Source: Dasyornis broadbenti (taxonomy: Eukaryota > Chordata > Aves > Passeriformes > Dasyornithidae). Taken from it: a DNA stretch of 64,000 nucleotides. A program made the translations under genes and the position numbers. Where the stretch lies: contig VZRN01000256.1 in the NCBI GenBank assembly GCA_013397935.1, forward strand, positions 310,001 through 374,000. Reading direction: 5' to 3'. This document shows, piece by piece, positions 29,201-42,403 of this stretch (within the stretch, counting starts at the first letter, position 1; each line of letters opens with the position of its first letter). The notes beneath the pieces are model-generated. The model was not told where the DNA came from. It made no database searches and was given only the letters and a program-made list of their open reading frames with translations.

Positions 29201-31949
29201 AACCAGGGAAACACTCCTGAATCTGTTTTAGATTCAAGAGACTGCATGCAGTCAGACTAGAACTGGAAGATAACTGAGCATTACATGTTGGTTACTTAAT
29301 TCCCTTCATTCTCTAGAAATATTAAGCAGATTTTATAGAGGTAATTTGAAGCCATGAAATCTTAAATACTTTTTCTTGGAGCACCTATTTTCTATGCTGA
29401 GCTTTGGAGTTCATAGTAAATGAACTCACAGGGGTTGAGGCACATAGCACTGCACCCAGGCCATTCCAAAAAAGACTGACTCCAAGTTCCTGTGAGTTCA
29501 GTAAAAGCACTTTATTTCCTCAGACCTGCTTGTGTAAATCAGGGTGTTTCAGTGTTTTACCAGCTAACTACTTGGCTAAATGATCAGGGCAATACTGATC
29601 ACCTTTTTAGCTATGATTCATAGAGTATTTTTTACCGTGTTCCTGGCTCTTCTTTCTCTCAGAAGCTCTTACAGTCAAGCTAAGTAACTACTGCATTAAA
29701 GGGGGAAGATTAAGATGAGTCCACAGCAACAAGTCATGAGACAAGCAGAAATTCAAGGTCAGATCTAAAGGCTCTGTGTTGATCCTCCTCATGTTTAGTC
29801 AACAAAAGTTAAAATGAGCAAACCTAACGTACGTACTTCATGGAAAAAAACAGTGAAATTGGGAACCATGGCACAGAAACTGACCAGAAAAGATCATCTT
29901 TTCTACATATGTATTTTATCACTGCAATTGTACAGCTATAACAATTTACTACCTAAAAGACCAAAAGGTGGTGACACATGTCTGTCCTAAGAAGCATTTG
30001 CCTCACCAAAGCATGGACCAAAAAATACATTCCAAATCTTAAGACAATCTAGCAGTCAACACACGCTTTTCTATGTCAAAGTAGTAGAAATGATATTGAT
30101 TAAAATATATGCGTAATATTTTATTCCAGCCTACAAATGAAGCTAGAAGTTAGTATAATAATTTGTAGTTTTATGTGAAATCACAATTAGAAGTGAACTT
30201 ACTATAAATTCATAATTTGCCCCCCATACAAACCCCAGTGCTTGAAAGACTGATCAATGGAAACTAATAAAAGGGACATGACCAAAATGGAATTTAAATT
30301 TCTATTTCTGGGTATACTGAACCGTTATCCTCCTTAAATCCATCACATGCCTTTTTTGAGAACATGTTAGTTTTTCTAAACTCTAGGAAGATGATTTAAT
30401 AGCAACACAGCTGTCATTATAAAATTCCCTCTTGCCTCTTTTTTAACACAGGTTAGCTGCTGACATACTTTACCTCCTGGGGTGTATTCCATCACATTCT
30501 CTTTTGAATATATGCTGGAAATTCGCCTCTTCTAGCAACTAATCATTGTAAGTTACAGAAGCTGATTACAACTGGAAGCCTTTTTTTGTGTTCACACTGT
30601 CAGTCAGAAAGCAAGTAGCACAGAATCTATGCCTTAGTACTTTCACCAGTTTTATCACTGGAAGTAAGCGCACATCTTAACTGACTTAGGAGTTGACTAT
30701 TGCCAGAGATAATACCGAGTGCGGAAATTTCTATAATAAGGATCACAAGGCCAAAATCACTTATCAAAGAAGCATTTTTTCTTACTGTTTAAATACTTTA
30801 TTTTTTACTACCCAAAAGACTGGGTACTCAGAGGAAGACAGAAACCAGTTTTAAACATATGGAGCCAGACTGTGTTTACTCCCTGGAAAAACTGTCACCC
30901 CAAAAGTTGCTTACAGGATAGTTTACCTAGAAGAGAGAGTAGCTGATCATCATGCATACTAAATGTTGCATATGTATCCCCATGTTTCTACACAATTTAG
31001 TCTTTGTTCTAGGAAACAGCTTTATTCTATGAAAAAAAAAAACCACTATCTTGAGACCCTAATAATGCTAATAACTTAGTAGGCAAAAAGCCAAGAACTA
31101 ATGTTTACCAAATGCACAGACTACTCCAGCAGACAAACAGATGACCCACAAGTGCCTAGTTCAGAGAGCTCCTTGTTTACAGATCAGGAAATTCAGGCAT
31201 ACAGAGACAAGTGGCTTCAGACAGTTTCTTTAAGCAGGTGGTCTTGTGCAACAAGATTCCCTACCATTGTTTCCGTGGTGACATTTAAGCTTTCTAGAAG
31301 GTGAAAGAGATGGCCAGGCTCTTCCTTATGAAGACTCTAGGTGATGAAAACTTCATTTTAACATTTTTCTGTTAATATATGAACATGCTAAGAAGACAAC
31401 TGCATGGACTGAGAAAGCGTAAAACGTACTGAAGGAGTAAAGAGCTGACATTTTTCTGACGTTTAAAATAACTTGCTATCTAGCAAGGAATGTAAACAAT
31501 GATATCTTCTATAGTTATAAGTGAAGAAAAAAAACGCTCCTGCCCATGTTTTACAAAATACTATTAAGGATTTTGCCTCTTGGGAAAAAGTGTTCCCTCC
31601 CAAACTACAAATAAAAATATTTGAGACAAGAGGAGAACTTTACAGAAGATATGTATCATGAAACAGATAAAACAGTTTTTCAGAACCAGGATGCTAAAAG
31701 ACAATGGAAGAGTAAATTCATACATCTTCCACTAAAAGTTCACTTAAATGCTGAGATGGAAAAAACACTTTATACATTACCTTAGGATAAGCTCATCTCT
31801 AGGTAAAACCTTAAAATCTGCTTCACTAAGGCGAACCTATGAAGCAAAAAGAAAAGCATAACTTATCAAGCTGTCACTATTACCTGGAAGGGTGAAGTCA
31901 CAAGTAATTTTACACATACCTTCTTTGGGAGAGGTTCTTCATTCGTCAT
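11249..31949 (-). CDS. WTAP: WTAP, m6A methyltransferase complex regulatory subunit, complete
   Basis: Nuclear-speckle protein that holds METTL3-METTL14 in the mRNA N6-adenosine methylation complex and links to splicing. Coding exons on the - strand: 31920-31949, 31781-31836, 27082-27140, 25256-25383, 18600-18778, 13677-13831, 11249-11832; 1191 bp, 396 aa, exactly the human length. All junctions are GT-AG with closing phases. The protein starts MTNEEPLPKKVRLSE. A long coiled coil covers about residues 30-245 (the ELEQTKDKLEQ and RIAQLEAELALQKK stretches). The last exon encodes a Q-rich end of the coil and a Ser/Thr/Asn/Gly-rich disordered tail ending VNVQGSVL. The start codon is in exon 2, 7 bp after an acceptor at 31957. 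The first exon is non-coding. Introns are large (up to 6.5 kb), except the 83-bp intron between the first two coding exons. Confidence 0.97.
13832..18599 (-). other. WTAP intron, large
   Basis: About 4.8 kb between the exons ending D150 and starting Q152. AT-rich, with one run of G residues near 16334-16343. No exon, RNA gene or identifiable transposon was seen. Its 5' end would become coding/3' UTR sequence in an intron-retained short isoform. Confidence 0.6.
18596..18598 (-). other. WTAP: Alternative stop codon of a predicted short WTAP isoform
   Basis: If the intron after the exon at 18600-18778 is retained, the split Ser151 codon becomes AGG (Arg) and is followed at once by TAA, giving 151 aa ending TPDR. 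A short human WTAP isoform of this length with Ser151 changed to Arg is, as I recall, annotated. An ATTAAA hexamer at 18027-18032 on the - strand could end such a transcript. Confidence 0.4.
18779..25255 (-). other. WTAP intron, largest
   Basis: About 6.5 kb. Contains a CR1 fragment (separate entry) and a pyrimidine-rich + strand stretch at about 20650-21260 with an open frame of 142 codons that resembles nothing I know. Otherwise AT-rich sequence with no identifiable element. Confidence 0.6.
23690..24250 (+). mobile_element. CR1 LINE fragment, 5'-truncated, sense on +
   Basis: Reads as the 3' part of the CR1 second open reading frame plus tail. Recognisable landmarks are the 'gagggaggtgatcc' segment, the 'actccccagcacaaggg' segment, 'gctcagcctggaggagagaag', and the end 'ctcttccaacctcagtgactt'. 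Reading frames are broken by many substitutions and indels, so it is an old inactive copy. It lies in a WTAP intron, antisense to the gene. Confidence 0.85.
27141..31780 (-). other. WTAP intron between coding exons 2 and 3
   Basis: About 4.6 kb, AT-rich, without an identified gene or repeat. Confidence 0.6.
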
Positions 31950-31957
31950 TGTGAACT

Positions 31958-34900
31958 CTAAAGGGAGAGGAAAAAAAAGGAGTTTTATTTAGTGTAGTTT
32001 CTAGTGTACGTGGAATACTGAACAAGTCAGAAGCTTGTACAGCACCACTGAAATACTGGTTGCATACAATGCAGCACCAGAGCACAAAACAACCCTATGA
32101 CAAGTTTGCTCCTAGATAATCTAGATATAGTCAGATATATTTTTTCTAATAGTTAACTAAAACTTTCTATTTATGTCTAAAAGGCCAATCAGTAATCAAT
32201 TCTTCCTATTTAACTAATCAAAACCACCCAACTTCATATCAAACTGACATTTGGTATGCATCTACAGCCACATAACACTGTATTTTACACAGTAAGGATA
32301 ATCAGGGTCTGAGGAAAGCAATTTATACTCCTCCTCCTCTCTGGAATAAAAGAGAATCATTTGTGAATGTTACAACATGTTCTTGCAAGTACTTATTTTC
32401 TTAAGATTCTAATAAACAGAAGTACTGTTATTTTAAAACCCACGTGAGTATTTTCAGGAAAATAAGATGCAAAATAAATGGCTTAGACCATCAAATTGAA
32501 TTCCTCTTGTGCATACAGAGCGCAACAGGACTGCATTTTGCTAGGTTAAATGATCACACTGCCATGAGTTACAGGACACCCTTCCTTATGTCAAAAGGAT
32601 AACACACAGTATTTTCTACAACTATGATTACGTAAAAAATACTGAGTTCATAAATCTTACAGATATTCAAGTAACAATAAATGCAAAGTTTGTTAGAAGT
32701 ATGCATCTCTGCAATATGCTTTCCAATGGAAAAGTTGCATATAATATTAAGAGTTGACAAGCTTGTAAAGCTGCTACAATGCACATGGTACCAGGGAAAG
32801 GACGTGTCAACTCTGTGGTTGTGAACACTTAACTTCAAGGAAACAAAGCTCTTAAGCAGTAGGTATTTTATTTTCTCAAAGATTTTTATGGATTACCTTA
32901 GTATTTTCACAATGACACTCAATGAACTAATTTAACTTTTCCAAATACTAAAACTGTTTGTCAGTAAGACAAGCAAATACATCCCAATGAAGTAGAGCCT
33001 TTTCAACCTACAGTAATTAACACCACTGACAACTACACAGCACCCTACCAAACAAGGTCCTGGTTAACAACAAACAAAACAACCAACACTCACACTTCCT
33101 TCCTATAATAAATACTGACATTAGAACCCACAGAATGAAAACATTCAGTAGAAGCATCTTACTAATGAATGGCAGCTTCCTGTTGCTAGGCTTAGTAACA
33201 CACATGCACGTAAATGCTTCCATAAACTAAGAAATCCCCTCCACTCCCACCCCCGTCCCTCCCACTCACATGAAGTTACTCAAGCACTGTGCTCGAACTT
33301 CTGCATGCAGCTCCTTGTTTGACACTATTTTACCAAAACGATACCTTAAACATAAAACACAAGCGTAAGTAGCTACTGATAAAAATTGCCAGTGCCCAGC
33401 TCAGTCATACACAGCAATTTGAGATTACAGCGGGAAAGCTTGTGACTCCTGTACTTAGGTTGCTACCTCTCCTACCGTAATCTTCCTAAAGATTTTTAGA
33501 ATTTTTAACTCCTTTGGAGTTTGGAAGTAGTCTTGAAGATCTCAGCAAGTATTAAGTTCCTATCAGAAACAAACAAGCTTTTCAGACGTCCCACACAACT
33601 AGAGCTAACATTGATAACATGGTGCACACATGTCATTACATGTATGTTTCTCAAAAAAGTACCAGAAACACACAAACACCAAAGAAGGTTAATTTCCCCC
33701 AAAGACCTGCCTTATGACCCCTGCTGCAGCATACAGCAATTATAAACATATGATTACTGTCACATTGATGACTACAAGAAATCAAAGGTTGATGCACCAG
33801 CCAAAGGTAGTCAACTTTGCATCTCCACACCTCACACAAAATTCCAGTACCAGACCAGGCTACTCTAGCCTCTACACCCAGTACATCACCATTTACAAAG
33901 CCATCTCTTGTTTCAAACAAGAGCACGAAAGTGAAGACTGAAGTTACGGGCCACTGCATTACAGAAGTTACAGTCTTACTGCGACCTATTACTACTTGCC
34001 ATGACAGAACCACACACTAAAAAATATAAACACATTAGCTAAAAATATTCTATAGGCTATATTGGAAAAATCAGGTTGATGATGTCTACAGATGAACACT
34101 TAGTGCTCTTTCCACACCTCGTTACTGCCCTGCAACTGCTTTTTGGGAACTTGGAGTAACTTACCAAAAGCTTAAACATTTATTACTGCTGTATACTGCT
34201 ATCACTGTGCTCCATGTTTCTCAGAAACATTAGCATTACCAGGCTGACTACAGAAACTGTCACGGTGATTTGCCTTAGTTTCTGTTAATGGACAGGTGAA
34301 TCTGTGTGCTACAGAAAGCAACACTGCAACTGAAATGTTCATTCTTTGAATTTAGTACAGTAACTTCTCAAGCACTGTGCATCGAGAGATGCTTCTCATA
34401 TTAGAAATATCTTGTAAGAGCATGACAAAGTGTTACTTTCTGCAGTAAAAAGAAACAATGTAAACAACATTCCTGCATAGCTGACCGGAATTAACACGAT
34501 TATATTTTGTGATTTATATTATGAACAGCTTAACTGTACTATCCTAACTAAGCACTTCCATGATTTTGCAGAAACAGTGGCTGCCACACACCACTCCTTC
34601 TGCATATCTGCTCCTGGAAACAAACAACATAAAACTATAGTCCATACTTAGAAAAGCACTGTCACAGGCACTAAAAGAATTTTTAGGAAATCTCAATGTT
34701 TGAGGCTCTTATGGCAGTTTCAATTAAAAGAGATGTGAAATGGGGAAAGCGCATTTTAATTTTAGTAATCCTGGTAGAAGCTCACACACATTTTCCTACA
34801 ATGTTTATAAAACACAGAATTTAAAAAAAACTCAATGAACAAAAGTAATTGAACAATATCAGGTATGAGGCTTTACTCGTTATACCTGAACTAACTCAAA

Positions 34901-35936
34901 ATTATTTTAATGATATGAAAAAGAGTTCCATGGGGAAAGCCCCAGCATGGGCCTCCAGCTCCCAAATCATGTCCATGTGTGTGCACATACATATACGTAT
35001 ATAATTTACAAAATCACAGAATCGCTATGGTTGGAAGGGATCTTTGGAGATCACATAGTTCAACCCCCCTGCGAAGGTAGGACCACCAAGAGCAGGTGAC
35101 ACAGGAACGTGTCCAGGTGGGCTATGAATGTCTCCAGAGAGAGAAACTCCATGACCTCCCTGGGCAGCCTGTTCCAGTGCTCTGCCACTCTCAACGGAAA
35201 GAAGCTCTTCCTCATGCTGAGATGAAACTTCTTGTGTTTTAGTTTATGGCCACTGCGCCTCATCCTGTTGCTGGGCACCACTGAAGACTCTGGTGCCATT
35301 CATTTGGCACCCTCCTTTAAGATATTTATATGCATTGATGAGATGATCCCTTCTCAGTTTTCTCTTCTCTAGAGTAAACAGGCCCAGCTCTCGCAGACTC
35401 TCCCCTCACAACAAAAATGTTCAAGATCCCAAATAATCCTTGCGGCCCTCCCCTGGACAGCCCTCCAGTAGCTCCTTCTTTCTTGTACTGAGGAGCCTTT
35501 TGACATGTAAAAAGAAAACCTTCACAGCACCACCGTAACTGGTCAGCCCTCACACTCGCCTCAGCAACCGCGGGGGTCCCGCCCCCACCGTGAGGCGCAG
35601 CCGCAGGTATTTGACAGACCCAGCTGCTGCGGCCGCCCCCCAGCCCCAGCAGCGCCCGCCCCGCCGCCCTCGCTCCTCTCCAACAAGGGAAGCAACAAAC
35701 GCAACTCCAGCGCCCGGGGGGGGCGGCGGCTGCCCAAGCCAGGGGAGGAGGAGGATCCCAGCCGCACAGCCAGGCCGGACTTCAGGGCCTCGCACAAAAT
35801 GGCTCTAAGTGCTTCCGTTCCTCCCCCCCGCGCCCGAGGTGAGGGATGGAGGCGCCGCCGGGATTATGCGCCCCAGGACGGCAGGGTGCCCGGTCCGGCC
35901 GTCCCGCCGAGGCGGAGCGCCCCCAAGGCCACTCAC
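31958..35936 (-). other. WTAP intron 1
   Basis: Separates the inferred non-coding first exon from the exon with the start codon. Contains a CR1 fragment next to the CpG island. Nothing else is identifiable. Confidence 0.55.
35010..35505 (-). mobile_element. CR1 LINE fragment, sense on -
   Basis: The + strand shows the reverse complement of a CR1 3' end: 'cacagaatcgctatggttgg', then 'ttcaacccccctgc', 'gggcagcctgttccagtgctctg' (in part) and 'gccctcccctggacagccctcc' (in part). On the - strand a degenerate peptide with EHWNRLPREV, typical of the CR1 reverse-transcriptase C-terminus, remains open. The 3' tip is at about 35010 and the element is 5'-truncated. It sits about 430 bp inside WTAP intron 1. 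Confidence 0.88.
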
Positions 35937-36480
35937 CTCCCGCCCGCGGCGCGGAGGCCCCGCGCCCCTCGCACGCCGCTCGCCCGGGCCGCNNNNNNNN
36001 NNNNNNCGGGCGCCGCCGCCACCAGCTCCAGGACCACCGCACCCCCCCCGCCCGAGCTCCCCCGCGCGCCGCTCCCGCCCGCTCTTTATTTGCGGGTTCT
36101 CTGCGCTACAAAATGGCGCCCAGGGAGGAAATGAGCGCCCGCCCCGCCCCGCGGGCGGCGGCTGCGCGCGCACCTAGCGCGGGGCGGCGGCGGGAGGTAC
36201 CGCAGCGGTGCTGGGTCACGGCGCCGGTGTTTCGGCTCGCCTGTGGGGGATTGCCGCTCGCCTCGCCGGGACGNGCCGGGACGTGGCGGCTCCCGCGGGT
36301 TCTTAGAGCGTTGATTTAAAGCCCGCCGGCCGGACGGCCCGCGCAGCGCCCATATCCGTGCGGTGCCACGCGGCCTCCTGCCGGCGGGGGGCGCAGCTGT
36401 CCGGCGGGATGGGGCGAGCGGCGCCCCTCTCCCGCCAAACCGGCCAAGGGGAACGGGAGCCCGACGCCTCCTGGGAAAAG
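35540..36480 (-). promoter_or_regulatory. WTAP: WTAP CpG-island promoter and inferred non-coding exon 1
   Basis: Very GC-rich block. A textbook donor (GGGAG|GTGAGT on the - strand) ends an exon at 35937, which is the best candidate 5' UTR exon for WTAP. The transcription start is probably near 36.1 kb, where a YY1-like CAAAATGGCGCC is found on the + strand at 36108-36119. The exon or promoter is interrupted by 14 N at 35993-36006. Confidence 0.65.
35993..36006. other. Assembly gap of 14 N
   Basis: Unresolved bases in the GC-rich WTAP promoter island. Further ambiguous bases are at 36274, 42255 and 60516-60517, all in or beside GC-rich stretches. Coding-looking frames that span these positions cannot be trusted. 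Confidence 0.95.
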
Positions 36481-39163
36481 CGTTTAGAGCCTTCCCGGAA
36501 GGCTGGCGGAGAAGATGGGATCTCTGGGAGGGAAAAAAGCGCGCAGCAGTAAATAAGGTGCAAGATGGGTGCCGGGCTTCTCGGCGTGTGTGCCGGGGCT
36601 GCCTGCCCGCTGGCCGCCGCTCGGCGGCATTGGTGCGAGCCAGTGTCCTCAGTCGCTGGAAGGAAAGATAAAGGACTTAAATTGCAGCTGCTTCCAGAGA
36701 AATTAAACATCCGTTTCCGCGTTTGGGAATAAAAATAATAAAGTACACTGCTTGCCCTTCATTGCAGTCTAGCACTGGGGTGGTACCTTAAGATCAAGTT
36801 TATCCTTATTATCCGTGATTTCTCAAGCTATGCTATTGGGTAGATACTTTATTGCCTTTTGCCGGCAAAGTCGTAAAGCTGCTGCAGGCTAAATTAGTGT
36901 GTCACCTGGGTTGCACAGATGAAATTGATTGTCACTCACTTATCTCAATGCTGAAGATGCTCCAGAAATATCTCCTAACTCTTTACTGGTAGCAGAAAGA
37001 ATATAATCACTACAGAATAGAATCCAATGCACGTGTATGTGTAAATATCTGTGAACAGAGGTTTTCCAGTGAGAACTTGAAACATTTAAAAACCATGCTA
37101 CAAATGATTTGACATGGCTACCCAAGGTAAGGTGACCAGAAGGAGAGAGGACCTGAATAAATTCCTTTGAAATCTTACCTCATTTTAAAGTGAAAAAAGA
37201 TACGCTGTGATTACTGTACACTGTTTCCTGCTGCTGCTTTTCTTGCAGATATTTGTTTTAAGCATTCAAGATACCAATTAACAGGTGAAGCCATCACAGG
37301 ATATGGCAGCATGAGAAATGCACTGAAATATTAGAGTAGGCCTTAATAACAACATTAACGCAGCAAATTTGCTTGGTTTCCTTGGGTGCAAATGTAAACA
37401 TGACAATACTAAAAATGCATATAAGCCAAGCAGAAGAAGAAGTTGAAACTTCTACCTAAAATAAATGCAGATGTACAGTCAGGGTTGCTTCTGTTCTGTG
37501 TATAACATACCTAACATTTTCTGTGTATCAGTGGTGATTGAAACTCAAGATCTCCCAGTATGTTGTCTAGAGTTTGGCTACTTTTTGTTATGTTCAGAAA
37601 CTGAACCCCCTTTTTGTCTTGGTATAGTACAGATAAAGGTCTAGCTCAGATACACTCTTAAGGTGTGGGATGGTAAACCTTCCACCATTGTTTGTGTTCA
37701 TGAGCATGTAGAAAGTATTTCTGCATTTTTTACCCCTTGTCAGCATCTAGTTATTTTAAATTTACTTTTACAAGTGTAGATTACATTTGTGGGAAATATG
37801 CTAGCTGAGCAAGAGGCGGGCAGCCAGGGACATCTAGAGATAAGTGGAATCAGCATGCAGAGCTTAATATTCTGGGCTGCCTTCCTTCTGTAGCTCCAAA
37901 TTAGTAACTGTATTATCAGGCTACACCTATAGTTTTTGTTTAGGGAAATAAAGGCAACACTTTGGTAACCAGTCCTCTGATACCTTTGGGAAGAGGACAT
38001 TTAACTGAAATACTCTTTTGTTCTGTTTGCACATCACATTACACAGTAGGAACCAGCATGGGAGTTTTTTGCGCTGCTCGAATGAATGTGTTGATATCCA
38101 CCTCAGGTTGTGTTTATCATGTGGTAACTGGAGTAACTCAGCTTTTCAAATAATAGGTGGTATCATAACCCCCAGCAGCAGCATTGGTCGTTGCATGAGA
38201 GGGCATGTCATGATCTGTCCAAGCACCAACACAAAAGCCAAATTCATATATTCATTCACCTATAATGATAAGATGGGATAGGAACCAGATTATGAATGTG
38301 TGGGCAGGACAGCTCACCGGGCTTTAGGTTCCTCCAGTGATGGTGTGTTACTCATTAACTGAATTGTCCATTAACTGGATGGCTCCTCCTTGCTTTTACG
38401 TGCTCAGTTCTGGGTTTCTGTTCCACCCCTTGTTTTCACAGGGAAGCCTTCTGGACTAACACAAACACCATGATGTTTCCCAGCTCAGAGGGATGCTGTT
38501 TATCCCTGTGCAAGGCAGGCTCTGAGGGAAAATACTCTCTAGTGTAAAATACTCATAAAAGAAAATTAGTCTGCAGGTCAGGAAAGTGATGAATTAGGAG
38601 AAAAAATGAGTTAAAGCATTTTTCAAAAATAAAATGATGTTTGGAGTACCATACATACATTTCTTGGCATTTTAAAGGACCTTGAAATATCAGGAACTAA
38701 AGAAAGGCCAATTGGCTCTTGCAAAGGCTATCTTTGATTTACAAGGACAGGAGATGGAGCATAGCAAAACAGTGATACATCTGAAGCACAGAATGAGCTC
38801 TTGGGTGCACTGGAAAAGGCTACTGCAGCCTATAGGTGTTGGGGAAAGAAAAAAATCTATGGATTGCTGCACTGAGAAGAAAGTGATACAGAGAGGTCCT
38901 TCAGGTAACTTCTAGGTAAAGATCTGGGCAGCAGACAGCCCAAATTTGACATCAGTGAACTCTCCCTCTCTTAGAAAACCTTCCTGAATACTAGGCTGCA
39001 GGCTTAATGCTGTCTTTATATCCCCTCATAACACACTTTTATGGGTCTTAGTGGAATTATCACATATTTTTCTTACATCTTTATAGCAAGAAGTAACTAA
39101 ACTTCTTCAGAAAGCTCTTACAAGGATTATCTTTTAATGACCAGTATTTTTTATCATTTTATA

Positions 39164-39212
39164 TGTGTGTGTGTGTGTAAATATCTATAGCTATATGTCT
39201 ATCTATATCTAG
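39164..39212. repeat. TG / TATC microsatellite
   Basis: Seven to eight TG units (39164-39178) followed by a degenerate TATC-type run ending 'tatctatatct'. Confidence 0.8.
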
Positions 39213-41899
39213 GCCCAGAAGGCATATAAAATCAGTGTTATGATAATGTACAGCTACACAGGCTCAATTTGATTTGCAAGTCTTGTCTCCAAGATGGCAG
39301 CACTTGCAATGTTCCCACACACCCCTATGAATTGGTGTGTGCCTCAGAGCGGTCAGGAGTTTTTTCCTGTTAGGGGCTGACCACACCAGTGAGTGAACTC
39401 CAGAGCCTGTCCTGAAGATATCCCCTGACTGATATTCCATTCAGATACAATTACAACCAAGTGGTGACTCAGGTTAAATTTGGTTTGAGGGATGCTTGAT
39501 AAATACTGCAAGCTTGCATTTGGAGTACAGGTGTGTATATAGTTGCTAAGGATATAGGCCCAAGTGCTTACTGTACTTTTTTTTAAACCATAGAAAGGCC
39601 AAGATAGTTTCAATAGCGCAAATGTTTTCCTGTCTGAGGGGAAGACATTTTTTAATTAAACACTGATTAGATTATGAACTTTCCCTTACAAAGATGGATT
39701 CAAAGGAAACACAGATTGCTCTTAACACAGCCAAGGACATTTTATTGCCTTGATTTCCAAGGACCCTGTCAGTCAGGTTGGAGACTAAGGAATTTTAGAA
39801 AATACAGCTCTCGTCCTCAATGGGAAAACTGTGTGTCCTTTGAAACATGCCTTTTGTGCTGAACCTACCCATAGACAACTGAATGTCAGTCCTCTGCTAA
39901 GAAAACATGGGGAAAAATGAATTGTCTTTCTAGACATGAAAAAGGGCCTTAAGGTACTAAAGGTGTCCAGGAAGCCTGAGTGCCCTTAGCAGATATTAGT
40001 ACCAATATTTGTGTATAACACTTTATAGACTAGAAAATTTGCTATTACAGGAAAGTTGTGAAGTCTATTTTTAAAAAAACTATAGAATTATATCAAGATT
40101 TATGAATTTAAAGTAATTGGTTGGGTTTTTTTCTTTAAAACATGCAGCTTAGTTTTTATTAAATTCACATTCCAAACAAACCCAACCTGGTTTTGTAAAT
40201 ATTCATTGACCAAGTGTCAGTTTTATGAAAAAAAGCAAGGGTTTCACATTTTGGTAACAACAGTGATCTTTGTAAAGGTCAGATTTAGAAAAAAGATATT
40301 TAGCAGAAGAGTAAATCAGTGAACACTGAAATCCTCTAATTTTTAGCTTATTTCTAATAAAATGAGTGACTGTTAGCAAAGGAAAATGCAAAGATCTTTG
40401 CACTTTGAGTATTTAATGGAAGGCACATGTCCATTTCATTGTATTCATAGCAAAGGAGTAAGTAAACTTTGTGCAACTGATAGCAAGTAAGCTTTCTGTT
40501 CTGAATTGATGACCTCATTTCCCAGAGTTTAGATTTCCAAGAAATGGTAAAATGCACTAGCACAGAGAAGTAGTTTGCTATTGAATATTATGCTGCTCAT
40601 TAACAACATTGAATTTAGAAGCACTGCTGCCTAGTGACATTTCATAGGGGTTTTTTCTGCATTTAAAAAACTTAAATTTGATCTGTACCATGTATGTTTC
40701 ATAATTATTTGCCTTTGTGCAGTTGCTACACTATTTTGTTACGTTAATGCCCCTTTTATCCATTTGGATCTCAATTCTGGATACCATCCAAGCAGAGTTA
40801 AATAGAATACTGCAAACCTGGTAGACACACCAAGATAAAATTCATGTCTGTTGTTTCAGGGTGCCCCAACATCACAGCCTGGTTCATCACTAACGCTGAG
40901 CTGCAAAACAGTACTGCTGGTTGGAGCTGAGAGCAAAGGTGCAGCAGATCAGCCCACTGGGGTGAGCTGGTCTGAAGTCCCTAGGGCTGCTTCATATTTG
41001 AACTCTATCTGTTAATGAAGTGTGGGGAGGGAAGGGGCTGAAGCCTTGCTTTATGTTCAATTCAATATTTGTGGTGATATTTGTAGAGTTTTAAGTACAA
41101 GAGAATCCCATCCATAAGGCTTACTTCAGGTGTACTGTTGGTTGTGGCCTTTGAACACTTGCTGACATTTAACCTGAACTGATCTCACATTATTGACTTT
41201 GTATTTGCATCGATGACCTTAAGTGGTGATCAGACAAATGTTACATTATGAATGACGTATTGGAGGTATATTGTACAGTTGATAAACTAGGTTATTTGGT
41301 GCTGCCCTCATATGTCTGAGTTATTCACTCTGTACTGAATATTGAAAAGGATTATTTTCTTGCTGAAAGCCGGAAACCCCAAAGTAACTGAAGAAATCTT
41401 ATGACACACGGTTTTCTGCTTTGGCCTTATCCTTCACAAAGACCAAAATATCTAAAAGGAGGAATGATTTTTGAGTTTTGGAGTCCTCTGAGCAGCATGG
41501 TTTAAGAGTTATTGGTGAAATCTAGGCCAACACTCTCGTTCTCTATAGCTGAAATAGGGTTTTTTCCCTATCTAGTAATGCTGTAGCTTTTTGTATTGTA
41601 AAGCAAGAATAGTGGCTGATAGGAGTCAGAAGAATCCAACTCAGGCATTGTAATGCTCCTGTTTCTCATTGTGCCCACACAGAAGGTTCAGATGCATTTT
41701 GCAGATGCAGATTTAATACTGCCACGTTCAGATTAGCCAACATGCAGGATGTGACCACAGGCGTACTGGTGCATTCACTGCATATATAACCTCATTTATG
41801 TTTGTCGGTGTTTGTCATCATGTACTGTGTGCTTTTCTAGGACGTAATTTGTACTTCTGTTCTCCCAGTGGAATCCTACGGAATTTTATTACCTGGATT

Positions 41900-41919
41900 A
41901 AAAAAAAAAAAAAAAAAAA
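41900..41919 (+). repeat. A20 homopolymer
   Basis: Twenty consecutive A residues. No retroposed sequence is recognisable directly upstream, so I do not call it a retrocopy tail. Confidence 0.85.
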
Positions 41920-42403
41920 GTCTCCCAACTTTGTGGCTAAGTTAGGAGCAACAGCTCATTTTCTAGCCATCTCCTTGGCCTTCAGATGCAAATTAAATGC
42001 AGTGCTTTGGCTGGCATGTCCCTTAGGCCACGTATCTGTGAATGAGGAAGGAAGGAGTAAGGAATGAAGATCTATGCTGTGCGATAGACCAGTTATTTCA
42101 ACCCGCCTAAATTTTTTTTTTTTGTTAGTTACTTTGACTTACCTTTTTGGTTTCTCTCTTCACTCTGTCCCTTCTTCCTCCTGATATCTTAATATTGTTG
42201 CTCCCCACCTCGCATCTGTAGGCTTCCCACCTACATTTCCCGCAGAGAAACATTNCCTGTGGCCAGCGCCGCGTCCTATTCGCCTCCCTTGCCTTTCCCT
42301 TTGCAGCTTCCCACGGACGCAGCCTGGGAGCAGTCCCCTGCTTGCCTCTTTGGTCAGGTCAGACAGGAACAGCTTTTGGGCCAGCGGTGGAGCACTGCCT
42401 GTG

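Noticed and set aside
35799..36710. Long overlapping open frames on both strands in the WTAP CpG island
   Set aside because: Low stop-codon frequency is expected in such GC-rich DNA, several frames cross N bases, and none resembles a known protein.
37125..37135. Strong donor-like CCCAAG|GTAAGG on the + strand downstream of the WTAP island, suggesting a divergent transcript
   Set aside because: No matching exon, acceptor or open frame was found. A single donor motif is not evidence for a gene.
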